Shown one piece after another: positions 23,140 through 33,769 of a stretch of DNA of 64,000 bases; the stretch's first letter is position 1, and each line of letters starts with the position of its first letter. The notes beneath the pieces were generated by a model. The model was not told the origin of the DNA. It saw only the letters and a program-made list of their open reading frames with translations, and did not search any database. The translations under genes and the position numbers were made by a program. Origin of the DNA: Chamaea fasciata (lineage: Eukaryota; Chordata; Aves; Passeriformes; Sylviidae); contig JARCOQ010000004.1 in the NCBI GenBank assembly GCA_029207755.1, forward strand, positions 37,235,685 to 37,299,684, written 5' to 3'.

Positions 23140-23246
23140 GTCTGGAAAGATGGTATTTGGACCAGCAAACCTAGGAGAAGATGCAATAAGAAACTTCATT
23201 GCTAAGCATCATTGTAATTCATGCTGCAGAAAGCTGAAACTTCCTG
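23140..23246 (+). CDS. TRPM6: TRPM6 exon, alpha-kinase glycine-rich loop and zinc cluster
   Basis: The exon follows TTTTTTTAG and ends CCTG|GTACGC. It reads [19 protein letters not shown] then [22 protein letters not shown] is the glycine-rich motif typical of alpha-kinases. The His and Cys residues of HHCNSCC, with the histidine two exons upstream, form the structural zinc site of this fold. Confidence 0.96.
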
Positions 23247-24154
23247 GTACGCAAAGTAAAGATTAATTTTTAATCTATATGTAACTTTATAAGTGCAAGA
23301 AAGTACAGGCTTCAATGTGCTATAAAGACAAGAACTGAAATTCTACTGAGCTGAAAGACTCTGGTGGGCATAGTCTTCCTGTGCAAAGGCAGATTTGAGA
23401 ATACTGCTCTTTTGCCTAACATCCATGTAAGAGTGGGAGTTCATCAACCTGGTGTTGGCATTCAGCATGAAAGCTTCTTACCACTGAATTGTTTCCCTTT
23501 CTTTGCTAAACGGGAACCCATTTTTCCAGGGTCATCACTACAGATAACATCTACAATAACTTTTAGAATAAGAAAGAGTAGCAATAGAAAATTTGCAATG
23601 CATTAGCTGGGGAAAACCTCATTGGAGGTTTTCTGGCCCTGCTGCAGCCCCTACTTATGTTTAGTTGCATTGCCTGTTGTTCATCTTATATTTGGTAGAA
23701 TGTGCTTCTGTTTGATGTGTGGCAGATTTTAAAGACTGAAAACCAAAATAGATTGCTTTCTGGATAATTTTTCAGCTACTGATTTTTTTTTTTTTTCTGT
23801 AGAGAAGGCTCCTTCCCTTCATTGCCTACATAAAGGAATAATTGCTGTTTGATTCTGAAACAGAAATTGCAGTGTTATTGGTTTGATTATCTTTGTTTGT
23901 GGCAGCTGGAGATAATAGAGGGGAAAATCAACTGAATGAATACAGTGAGGGAAGATTCATTCACATGGCCTCACACCATTGAGTTCTCCAGAGCTCTCAA
24001 CCCCCTGGTTCTTATTTGCCTTGCTCCAGATTTTCTTCCTTCCTGAAAACATCAAACAAACTGCCATCAGTTATTGAGTTGAACACTGCTTGAGATGTTT
24101 GTGCTTTTCAGACATTTACTTGGCTGCATTACTGAATTTTTTTTCTTGCCATAG

Positions 24155-24273
24155 ATTTGAGAAGTGGCTACACACTGGAAACTGCTGGTCCAGCCTTCGG
24201 AATAGAAATAGAAACAAGCACCAAAGAAGCTGATGATGCAGATGAGCCTTCTGTATATGATACACGCCTGTGA
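24155..24273 (+). CDS. TRPM6: TRPM6 last coding exon and stop
   Basis: The exon follows CTTGCCATAG. Two bases complete the Asp codon of LPD. A 38-residue tail follows, including TSTKEADDADEPSVYDTRL, and then TGA at 24,271. The tail is acidic and low in conserved motifs, as expected for the poorly conserved C-terminus after the kinase zinc module. No other exon is needed to finish the protein. Confidence 0.88.
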
Positions 24274-24580
24274 AGCAGAGAGCCCATGTGTTTGCATTCT
24301 TCAACATATCACTGCCAAGGCTTTGTCCAAAATCACAAAATACAGGTGACCGAGTGAAGCATCTGTCTGTCCTGGCTAGATCCTGTACACAAGGAATGAA
24401 AAATTTATTTTTATTTACTCCCCTTCCATGCTCTTGTGCTGGCCTTTCTTGTACACATAATTGAATTGCCAGGAGCAGATGACCCCTTACCTCGATGAAC
24501 TATCCCATTAGTGCCTTTTCTTTTTATAATGTATGGTTCCAAATTGCACTTTCTTAGGAAAATTACTGCGACAAGTTTAT

Positions 24581-24653
24581 TTCCAAATGGTAGTAATTTT
24601 TGTTTCCCTTTCTGCACTTTCCAAATGGTAGTAATTTTTGTTTCCCTTTCTGC
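24581..24653 (+). repeat. 38-bp tandem duplication in TRPM6 3' UTR
   Basis: A 35-base segment beginning TTCCAAATGGTAGTAATTTT occurs at 24,581-24,615 and again identically at 24,619-24,653, giving a 38-bp period. Both copies end in TTTCCCTTTCTGC. Perfect identity implies a recent slippage or duplication event. Confidence 0.95.
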
Positions 24654-24662
24654 TCTTTAGTA

Positions 24663-24668
24663 AATAAA
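24663..24668 (+). promoter_or_regulatory. Candidate poly(A) signal AATAAA, TRPM6
   Basis: A canonical hexamer about 390 bases after the TRPM6 stop codon. A second one is at 24,922-24,927. Confidence 0.45.
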
Positions 24669-24942
24669 TGAAAGTATACTCATGCAAAACATTCATTTTC
24701 AGTTAGAGCCCACTTAGCCCCATGATCACTTTTCTTGAGCATAAAAGGCTCTCCAGGAAATTGCAGAAATACTGCTTTCTCTTAATTATTGATTTTGATA
24801 TAGAGACAAACCAAGAATATATGAGTAATGAAATTTTGGTTTAAGCAGTAGTCATGTCAGGCTGAAAAAATTGTAGGAACTTTATCTTCAATTCTTTTTG
24901 CATACCAAGAAAAAGTTGCACAATAAAGTGGCAGATTATTGG

Positions 24943-27562
24943 ACCCACAAGCACAGATTTTACCTCAGTTTGAGGTAATGAAGTTGAATATTCTGTGGTC
25001 CTTAATACAAACACCTTGAACGTAATTTGACTTCTAGGACTTGCCTGTCTCTTTAGATCTCTGCAGACTGAGGGTAAATTTTCGTACAGAGGCCTGTAAG
25101 GTAGTAATTCTGCTTCTTGTGGTTATCATTTTAAAATCTGACTTTAGGGAGCTATGTGCTTACATGAATACATATATACTTAAAGAAAGATCTTTCTCTC
25201 AAGGATCTCTATTTGCATGCCTTTAAATTCAGTTAAGTTAAATAACATATAAATATGACTTTAAAGTTAAAGACAATATAACTCCTGCCCTGATAGTGTT
25301 GTTTTCTTCCAATGTTGTCATAAATTCAGAACACATATATACTATGCACAAAAAATAAACTCTAGACCAGTCTGGGCCTGAGCACTTTTCATTTCCTTAC
25401 AGTTTTGAAGGTATGTACAAATTGTTCTTCAGATGACCTTTTCTTGACAATGCCCATGTTGCCTGAAGAGTGGGTGGCTCCTGCACTCTCAGCAACACTT
25501 GTGAGAATTCTTATGATGTAGAGCTAGGTCAGTGTAGATTAATCTTATTCCTTCTTGTCAGGGTAAATACTACATTACAGTATGAAATTGGGGATCCTTG
25601 CAAGATACTAATCTGTGTTAAAATGTAGTTTATTTAATTTTTTAGTTATTTAATTTTGTTCAGCATGAAATATTAAGTGGATGAAAGAACAAAAAGAGGC
25701 ATTTCAAATTGTTCCACTGTATATTTTTATCCTCGCACTTATTTTTCATGTGTGGAGACACTAAGTTGAAGAAGTCCAGTAATTCTACTGGCTGATAAAT
25801 TATGCCTCACCTTTCTTTTTGCATTTTTTTGGAAGTGCTGATTCACATTTCACTAAACTGTAAATTTAAGTATTTGATTAAAGATGTTCCTCCCCTCCCC
25901 TTTCATAGTTCAGTAAGAAATTACATTGAAAATAATTTAAAAATATATTTCTTTTAAGATCTTGGTGTCTTTCTTACTAAAAATTGTGTACATTCTTTAA
26001 ATTGTCTTTTGATTTCCAAATACTAACCTTGGATTGAAGCTCATGCCTACTGAACACATGAAAAAAAACCCCAACAGCCATTAATGGGGACAGCAGTAAG
26101 CCCCACTAACACTAAAATTTGGGTTTGTATGAAATGAAAGATGTGGAAGTCAGATTCTTTCCCCAACAACTAGAGTGGAAGAGGAAATCATGTGTGTCAA
26201 ACCAAACCATAGGGGTTTCTGATTATTAGCTTTAATATTTTTTATGCTGAAATGCACATACAGGGATTTCTTTTATAATTCTGGTGGGTTCAGGAAAAAA
26301 ACCCTCCTGTTTACTTTGTTCAAATAAGTCAGACAACAAAGTTTTGAAAGAACAAAACAAAACAAAAAAATCCACCAGAGTATTTATAAACTCACTTTTT
26401 AATATGAGCTTAAAAGAAGCTTACTTAGGAATTCATTTGGGATTATGCAGAGCAAAATGTTCATTTGGCATCTGCTGCCTCGGAGATGTAGCTTGAACAT
26501 ATGAAAAATATTCAGAAATCGAAAACCTCATACTGAGGAAGGCATGTTTTTTTTCTTTTATTCATAGTTGTGGTGTATTTGGGATTATTAATTTATTGTT
26601 AATGCAATAAAATCAAAAGGGATATTACACATGTATTTTTTAGGGAAATTGATTTGTATTTGTTTTAGTTTTGTCAGTCTATTTCATACTGTTTCTAAAG
26701 AATAAAAGAACACTTTCACAATGGCTCTGTTCTTGATATGTGTAAAATGAAATAATGTTTTTGAGCACTAAGGGAAACGGGTGAAAGTAACATACAGGGA
26801 ATAATGCAGGGTTTTTTATTTTTAATCTCAAAGTAGTAAACATCTGTTCTATATTTATCATGTGGTTTACAGCACCACTTTTGTTTTAGTTCTGCAGTAG
26901 CATTAGTTTCTGTTCTAGTAGTCAATATACTCACAGCAAGAATACTTCTACAGCTGTCTCATAAGCCAAAAAATAAATTTACAGAAGAAGAAAGTAGATA
27001 TTTTAATTTACTAATTAGCTTTTCAAAAAAATATGGTTTTGTGGGTTTTTTTAGTTGAGATGTCTACTCAACTGTTAGAAAACTTGGTAAATCCAATCAT
27101 TGCTGAAGGTTTTAGAAAAATAGATATAACTACTGAAATATAAAAGTCTTATTTTTTACTATAATTTTAGTTCTCTCATGTGAAAAGCCTGTAAAGACAC
27201 AAGGGTAAACAAGGAGCAGCCATAAATGATTAGTGCTCAATTATCAAAGCTGCTACCTTTTATATCTGTTTATATATAAGATGCTGATGCCAGTCACTTC
27301 TTGCTGAAAGATTGTTCCCAGAATTAAAGAAAAACCTGTCTGGATTGACCTGGGCCCTCTTATCAACTGTCACACCAGAGTAGTCAGTGCTTACCTTATT
27401 GCTAGATCATTTGCAAGATATGTTATGCTTTTCAGGTTTTCTTTACTGTCTTTGTCATATCTTGACTTATCCTGAAAGACAGTTTGATCTCCCAGTTCAT
27501 GGTAACTACTCCTGGGGAAGAAAACTTTCCAACTAAAATCAGGCAAAACCTATTTTCCTTTT
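24943..27562. other. Intergenic sequence downstream of TRPM6
   Basis: AT-rich, no gene or clear repeat. AATAAA hexamers at about 25,354 and 26,605 could serve extended TRPM6 transcripts but cannot be assigned. Confidence 0.5.
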
Positions 27563-28173
27563 TGTCCTGGGCTTGTCCAAATCATCTGTTCTGTTAATGC
27601 TGGATATTAAGTTCTGCACCTTTAAGACTGGTTCCGAGAGCGAAGGGTGCAGTTTGTTTTGAAAACCTGCATTCGCTCCTCTGCATTCCCTCTCATGGAC
27701 TGTGCAGCACGGACAGCAGGAGAGAGATCTCCTTTGCTTTTAGTTAGTTTGTAGCTAGCTAAGGCAGAGAAGTTCCCTGGACTGTGGCTTTTCTGTGTCT
27801 TGGAACTGCTCAGCCTGCTCTGGACTGAAAACCCAGCAGAGCACCAGGAGCTCACAACTGTGTCCCACCGGGGCCGGGGGTGCGGCATTTTCCAGCACAG
27901 GAGCGACTGATGGGAGACTGAGGAGCCGAGCTGCACCCCACAACAAGGACGTTCTGAATTTGCCATCTCTTCAGAACAGTGAGAGGCTCCATTGTTTAAT
28001 ACCATTCATTTTTTAATGCTTGTGAATTTTAATGCTTGTTAAACAAACAGGTTTTTTCCACTTTTCTCCAAGGAAATCTTTTCCTGAACGAGTAGCGGGA
28101 GGGGCCCCTTGAATCTGCTTTCTAGAGGGACTTCTTTGGGAGTTTCCTCCCAAATTTGGCCTAAACCAGGACA
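27563..28173. mobile_element. Solo LTR with TGTCCTGG...CCAGGACA ends
   Basis: A 611-bp block opens TGTCCTGGGCTTGTCC and closes CCTAAACCAGGACA, 8-bp perfect inverted termini starting TG and ending CA as LTRs do. It is richer in GC than its flanks and has no coding capacity; the overlapping open frames on both strands are chance. The flanks CTTTT and GTCTT only partly resemble each other, so a target duplication is unproven. Orientation is presumed plus by the TG...CA layout but is not proved. Confidence 0.65.
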
Positions 28174-28739
28174 GTCTTTGATATTGAAGAGTGTGTAAAC
28201 AGTTGTAGTACTCTGTCCATTTGCCTCCAAGGCAGTGGTTCAAACAAACAAACCAGTGTTTTAAAATACCCTAGGTGCATTTAGATGTTAATATTCAGTT
28301 GTGATAAAGCCTTTAAGGTTCAAGAAGAAAAAACAGAGAAAAGTTTTCCAGGAAAGAAGTAACTTTGTTGCCTAAAGGAAGTGTGGCTGTGTTCTTCTTG
28401 TTAAAGATTTAGGTAGATGGCTAAAACCATCCATTTCTCAGGTTGCCATTGAAAATAATACGATTTCAGTTTGACATTTTGCAGGTAGCCTAACCTATGC
28501 ATGGCTGGCAGAAGGGAGGAGAATATGAAGAAGGAGGAGAGAGATATGAGGAAGAGGAGGGGAGGCTGAGGCACAGAGAGCAGTCTCTGACTTCTGAGCC
28601 CCTCTCCCATTGTGTTTCCTGACTGAACTCTTGTCCCACAGAGATACTACCAATGTCATAGTGTTTCTGTGGTCTGTAGCATGAGGTAGTAATGAGTACT
28701 AAAACACATTTACACAGTGTACTCAAGGTGGCCTGGTTT

Positions 28740-30203
28740 CAACAGATGTCTCACTTGATGATGAAAAAAGAGATCCTTCTCAGATGACACCTGCTATGAT
28801 AATTGAAGTGTTAATGTGCCCTCTGAAGCTGTCTGAGCTGGAAACAGGTCAGCAACTGATCAAGGAGAGCAAGGGAGGTCAGGGTCAGGAATGGCCACAT
28901 ATTCCTTCTGTTCTACTAAATGGATAAAAGGTTAGTCTCAAGTGACCATAAGGAAATGTAGTCTGAATTAATTTCAGGTGACCTCTGTGCATTAAAGGAG
29001 CCCAGGCTGACCCTCAGTGATTACTTGGTATGGCTTATTTGAATTAGAGTTGATATCAGATGACACATCTGCAGGTTAATTTGTTCTGAACAGGACTCCA
29101 AATAACTTGGTGAATGAAAATGAGGACTAGTGTGACCCTGGGCAATTTATTGGGTGTAAAGCTGACCCCAGGCATTGACCTTAGGTGACCCCAAGCAGAT
29201 CACCAGCTATCACATTGTCCCCAGGTGACCTCTTTTATCTGATTTGCTAGCATCTTGACCTCAGATGAGGTCAACATCTTAGCCTTGGGGCTCTAAAATG
29301 AAGCCAATTGGACCTTATGGAGACTCCTGTAAGTTATTTAAATTCACATTTACTTGAATTTAACCTGTGCCATGACTGTGAGAGTTGACCTTAGACAACC
29401 CTGCTGTGAGAGTTCCATCTTCAATTGAGTTCAGATGACCTCAGATGGGAGTCAAGGACTGTCATTGACCTATTGGCATCAAATCAGGGGGAGGCTGATG
29501 TCAAATGACAAACTAAGCAATTAATTGGATCTGAGATTTACCTTGAATGACTGCTGGGCACTGAGCAAAGGCTGCACTGACCTCACATGAACCCTAACCG
29601 GCTCTCTGGTTGACCTCAAATGAATCCTGACTGCCTAACTGGATATCAAACAGACTTTAAATATTTGCCACTCCTCCAAAGGACAAGAGTGGTGACTTTA
29701 AAGGTCACCACTTAACCTCTGGTGAAGGACATGGGTATGCCAAAACTGTCAAGGTCTCTGAATGTCAGGTTGACCTCAGATGACCCTAGGTTCCAAACAA
29801 GAGTCTAGCTGACCTCAAAAAACACCTTGCATATACCTGGGTCTCATGATGGTGCCAGATAAGCCCTATTTGACAGGTTAACTGACCCCACAGCTTCACC
29901 TCAGATGACCCTACACAAGTTATTTAGCCCACAAGTTGATCTCAAATGGCCTTCCTGAGAAGTGATCATAGGCCAGTTAATTGACTCTCATTTAACCTCT
30001 GCTGATCCCAAGCAGCTCATGTTGGGAACTCAGGTTGGATCTCATGTTCACCTCAAATGATATTTAGAGCCCCTAACTGTACCTCAAATTGACTCTTACT
30101 TCCAGTTGACTTCCAGTGACCTCTTATGTGGAAAGGGGGCTCATAATTTGCCTAAGTGACCTCCCCTTGGAAGTTAAAGAGCAAAGTTGCCTATCTCAAG
30201 CAC
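28740..30203 (+). repeat. Degenerate TGACCT-rich tandem array, left part
   Basis: Variants of TTGACCTCAGATGACC recur irregularly at about 30-50 bp. Exact TGACCT starts at 28,979, 29,176, 29,226, 29,266, 29,386, 29,436, 29,466, 29,578, 29,611, 29,771, 29,810, 30,117 and 30,157. Intervening text often contains AGTTAATT-like and CCCTAGG/CCAAGCAG-like pieces. This looks like an old minisatellite whose units have drifted. I do not recognise it as a named repeat. It ends at an LTR insertion. Confidence 0.75.
29266..29283. promoter_or_regulatory. Everted AGGTCA pair with 6-bp spacer (ER6-like)
   Basis: TGACCTCAGATGAGGTCA holds two perfect AGGTCA half-sites in everted orientation separated by six bases. 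ER6 elements are bound by some RXR heterodimers. Because it sits inside the repeat array, it may be a by-product of repeat sequence with no regulatory role. Confidence 0.3.
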
Positions 30204-31202
30204 TGTTAAGGCCACAGAAAGAGGGAGTTTGGGACAGAAAGGTGGTACTTCTAGGCCTGTCAGTAGCACATACTGGTTAACACATCCAGAAAAATGTTCC
30301 TCAAAGTGGCAGACTGTGTGAAAAAACCCAACTACTGATCCCTGATTATATCACTGATCAAACAAAGATCGTATTTTGGATAGGTTATGGGACAGATGCC
30401 ATTTGCAGCTATCACCAAAGCTCCCCAGATATGCCGCTGTTGATCCTGGAAGTTGGGCTGTATAAAGGTGGTACTGCTGTCTGGATGTTAAGTCACAGGG
30501 GGAGGTCAACAAAGCTTGAGAAGAAGGATGTATCACTGACAGTGGATACAAAAAAACCCAGAATTAATGGAGCACAAGACATTAGTCAGAACTCACAAGA
30601 AAACGAAGAAACTAATAAAGCCAACTCAGCAATTGTGCTGAATCAGCTCCTACTGGGTGAAAGGTAATTCCTGCAAAGGGATCTGCAACCACCGGCTCAC
30701 AGACCACCAACTCAAGGAACCCACTGACTCAAAAGAAGAAGAGACTGAGCATGTGGACTAATTAGCATGAGAAGCAAGGGAATAATTTAATCAATAGAAG
30801 ATAGAATACTATTTAATATGAAACTGTGTAGATTGCAGTCAATAAAGACTAATTCCTTTGTTTGCTAAAATGTACAAATAGTGAAAAGATTTGACAATCC
30901 TTGTCAGACTTTGCATATCCAGCATCCCTTCCTGCACAATATGTACCAACAGAAGAACAAACTGGGCCCCCCACTCCACCACTGAGAAGCTGAGGGTGAA
31001 GAAGGACTGGTGGGGCACTTCTGGATCCACAGGTGGTGACTCTATTCTGCTTACACCATCTCTCTCCTTCCCTCTCTCCCCCTTTCGCTCTTTCCCCTCT
31101 TCCCTTAATATTACAAAATAAAGTTGGTGTTGTTAAAACAGCATTTGGTCTAGTTTGCACATTATTTGAGCAAAGTCATCTCTCACTAATCGCATTATAA
31201 CA
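30204..31202 (+). mobile_element. LTR with TGTTA...TAACA ends, inside the array
   Basis: Opens TGTTAAGGCC and closes ATTATAACA, with 5-bp inverted ends. A poly(A) signal AATAAA is at 31,117-31,122, followed by GTTGGTGTTGTT, a GT-rich downstream element, as in an R/U5 region. The internal ATTCCTTTGTTTGCTAAAAT is shared with the minus-strand copy near 33,050. It interrupts the TGACCT array, which resumes at 31,203. Target duplication not evident. Confidence 0.6.
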
Positions 31203-31650
31203 CCTCTAAATATGTAAGTGGCTCTCATGTTGATGTCAATTGGCCTCACGTTGCAAAAGCCTGAAATTACCTCTAGTGATTTGAAAGGATATCAGATTCA
31301 CTTCCATTGACTCATCTGTATCACGCAAGAACTTTGTTAATTTCAAATGATCCCCTTGTCAACTCTTTGTATATCAAATTAATGTCAGATGACCCTGGAG
31401 AAAACATGTGGGATATTTTCACATTGAATTGATAATCTGGTGGACCTCAGGCTACCCCAGTGAAATTCACGGGATTGATTAGACTTTAGATACTAGGCAA
31501 AAAATACAGATTGTGATTGACCTTACATGATTTCTTGTACAGAATTATGTCTCTGAGTTTGACTTGACATCAACCCGGACAGGCAGTGGGAATGAGCTGA
31601 CCTTCAATGACCCTTGTGCTACTAATTACATTTCTCATTCACCTCAGATG
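31203..31650 (+). repeat. Degenerate TGACCT-rich tandem array, right part
   Basis: The same motif family continues after the LTR: TGTCAGATGACCCTGG-like, TGGACCTCAGG, TTGACCTTACATGA (TGACCT at 31,518) and CTGACCTTCAATGACCC (31,598). It fades out by about 31,650. Confidence 0.65.
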
Positions 31651-32800
31651 GTCCTTGTAGAGCAAATGACATGCAGGACTATTCTTGGTTTTTGACAAAA
31701 AAGTAGAAACACAGATCCTTTTTTTTTTTTTCACTAAAAACATCAGGTCATTTCCCGCAAAGCTGCTTCTAATCCAGCTGGCCTCCAGCCTGTACAGATA
31801 CATGGAGTTAAGTCCATCCATCCCATGCACAGCACTTTGCTTGAGTCTCACTTAGCAATGCTCCTGCTCATCCTTTTCCATCCTGTGTCTGTCAAATAGC
31901 TGATGCATCACCTGCTTATCCCAATCCGTATCCTTCATTAACTGGATAAGAGCACACTCTTGCCTGATCATGATTGTCTATCTCTAATTTCACTTTATTT
32001 TTGACACATTTCCTAACAGCTCTAAGATCCCAACTTACGTGCTTCCCCAGTGATGTGAACTGAGGCCATGTGGCTGGGCCTGGGACCTATGGACCTGCAG
32101 CAAACTGTGGCTACAGTTGAATTCAAACATCACCTGAGTGACAAAAAAGGAGACTGGTCTTCTGCAAAGGTCTGTAGTGTGTCAAACTGAGGACAGTAGT
32201 TTACAAAACATGGACAGCATCTAAACTGAGAGAGCCTTCGTCTGGTAAATTGGTGTAGTATTCTTTCCTGTATAGTATTTAAGAAGAAAGTAGAAAGAGA
32301 GCACTCCTGCTGGGCATATGCACTGATTTTGTCCCTATTTAGCTCAGTTTTCTTCAGAGTGGCTAGGGTGGGGTTTTGTTTTGGATATGTGTTGAACACA
32401 GTCTTGATAATACGGAGGTGTTTTTGTCATTGCTATGGAGGGCTTATGCAGAGCCTTTTCTGCTTCTTGTACTGTCATACTGGATAGTGAGGTACATGAG
32501 AAGTGGGTATGAGACATATCTGGGAGAGGTGGACCCTACCGACCACAGGGATGTTCCATTCCATATGACATTATACTCAGTATGCACAGTGAAGGGAGAA
32601 AAAGAAAGAAGGCAGGAACATTTGGACCTATGACATTTGTCTTTCCAAGTCACTGTTACCTGTGATGGAGACCTGCTTTCCTGAGTGTAACATTCCTGCC
32701 CATGGGAAGTAGCAAATTTACTCCTTGTTTTGCTTTGCTTAAATGTGAGGCTTATGCTTTCCCTCTTCAACTGCCTCCATTTCAAGTCAGGAGTTTTCTA
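31651..32800. other. Intergenic sequence, no gene seen
   Basis: Between the array and the minus-strand LTR. Several overlapping open frames on both strands (to 113 codons) lack recognisable motifs. Nothing supported. Confidence 0.45.
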
Positions 32801-33520
32801 ACTTTTCCGCTTCTCTCCCTTGTTTCACTGGTGAGGGAATGAGTGAGTGATTCTGTGGAGCTCAGTTGCTGGTTTCGACCATGACAGCACGGATCTTGTC
32901 ACCAAAACTGACAAAATAAACTCTCTCACCAGTTTCTTAGGTTAGAAAGTTGACCTTCTTGAAAGTTGGGGTACTTGGGAATCACTCCACAAAACACATA
33001 CATGAGTTATCAAAACATTTAACTATTTATAAATTTTAGCAAACAAAGGAATTCATTGGCTTACAGGTTATGTTGTTCTCTTTATAAATTAGTTATTAGT
33101 CAAATAATTATATCTTCTATTGCTTATTAATTTCTCACTTCTCATGACCATTAGTCCACCTCTTCAGTCTTATTATCTTTTTTCTTGGATAGGGAGAGCC
33201 TCAGTAAATGTGGTTTCTTCTTAATCTCTGATTTCTGGTAACATGTCTTTGTAGTTTATAAATTCGATATTCTTGGTGTCCAGGTCCCAGTAGGAGCAGG
33301 CAGCATGATTTCCTTTGTCTCTCCTGCGCTATCCCTTGAAATTTCTTTCAGCTGTTTCACTGGGATTGCTGTCTTCCCATCAATACCTGCCAAAAGTACT
33401 ACAACTCCCATTACAACAAGATTGTTACTGTTTTCTTGACCAAACTAAACCTAAACTTTCTCTCAGGGGCAGTGACAGAATGACCCATTGGCTCCCTTAG
33501 AACAGAGAATCATTCTGCTA
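32800..33520 (-). mobile_element. Reverse-oriented LTR related to 30,204-31,202
   Basis: Its reverse complement shares ordered landmarks with the plus-strand LTR: CTCCTACTGGG, GTGGACTAAT followed by CATGAGAAG, AGCAATAGAAGATA, and ATTCCTTTGTTTGCTAAAAT followed by AAATAGT. The similarity is patchy, as expected for old copies of one family. Neither end could be fixed. Confidence 0.55.
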
Positions 33521-33769
33521 TAGAAAAGAAAATCCGCCTATTGAAGTGTCACCAAAATACTCAACAATACATGAATGAATGCTTTACTTTGACAAATATC
33601 AAACATTCTCTCTGTCCTTTATGGAACGGTGTATCTCAAATAGAATCCTTACCCCTGGTAGGTCTGCCTGTGTGATCTTCTTTTTGTCAAGTCCTGTCCT
33701 GGCTATAGAAAAAAATGGGGAGAATGTTCTAGCACTGTCTGTTCAATACCACCCACATCATTGCTGGTG

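Larger units (their letters stand above)
1272..24273 (+). other. TRPM6: TRPM6 gene, 3' part (channel-kinase, alpha-kinase end)
   Basis: Nine exons on the plus strand join in phase into about 331 residues ending at a TGA. They carry the alpha-kinase domain of the TRPM6/TRPM7 channel-kinases. Visible motifs are the nucleotide-binding lysine in RRAVKV, the metal-binding histidine in AFSHWTY, the catalytic aspartate in LVLDLQG, LTDPSV, the glycine-rich GPANLGEDA loop and the zinc cluster HHCNSCC. In this family the N-terminal part is a divalent cation channel (Mg2+, Ca2+) of the plasma membrane and the kinase phosphorylates Ser/Thr. TRPM6 is preferred over TRPM7 because the converging neighbour is RORB, as at human 9q21. 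The C-terminal tail after LPD is not one I recognise in detail. The channel exons are outside the window. Domain identity is very secure; the paralogue call rests mostly on synteny. Confidence 0.92.
24274..24942 (+). other. TRPM6: TRPM6 3' UTR, probable extent
   Basis: Sequence after the stop is AT-rich and non-coding. Two AATAAA hexamers lie at 24,663-24,668 and 24,922-24,927, so the transcript probably ends shortly after one of them. Later AATAAA copies (about 25,354 and 26,605) leave room for a longer form. The UTR contains a 38-bp tandem duplication. The exact cleavage site cannot be read from sequence. Confidence 0.5.

Noticed and set aside
27622..28016. Open frames of up to 127 codons
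   Set aside because: They lie inside the LTR with TGTCCTGG ends, on both strands, with no similarity to any family I know.
28740..31650. CRISPR-like repeat-spacer array
   Set aside because: Units are degenerate, spacing is irregular and the genome is a bird's. The pattern fits an eroded minisatellite.
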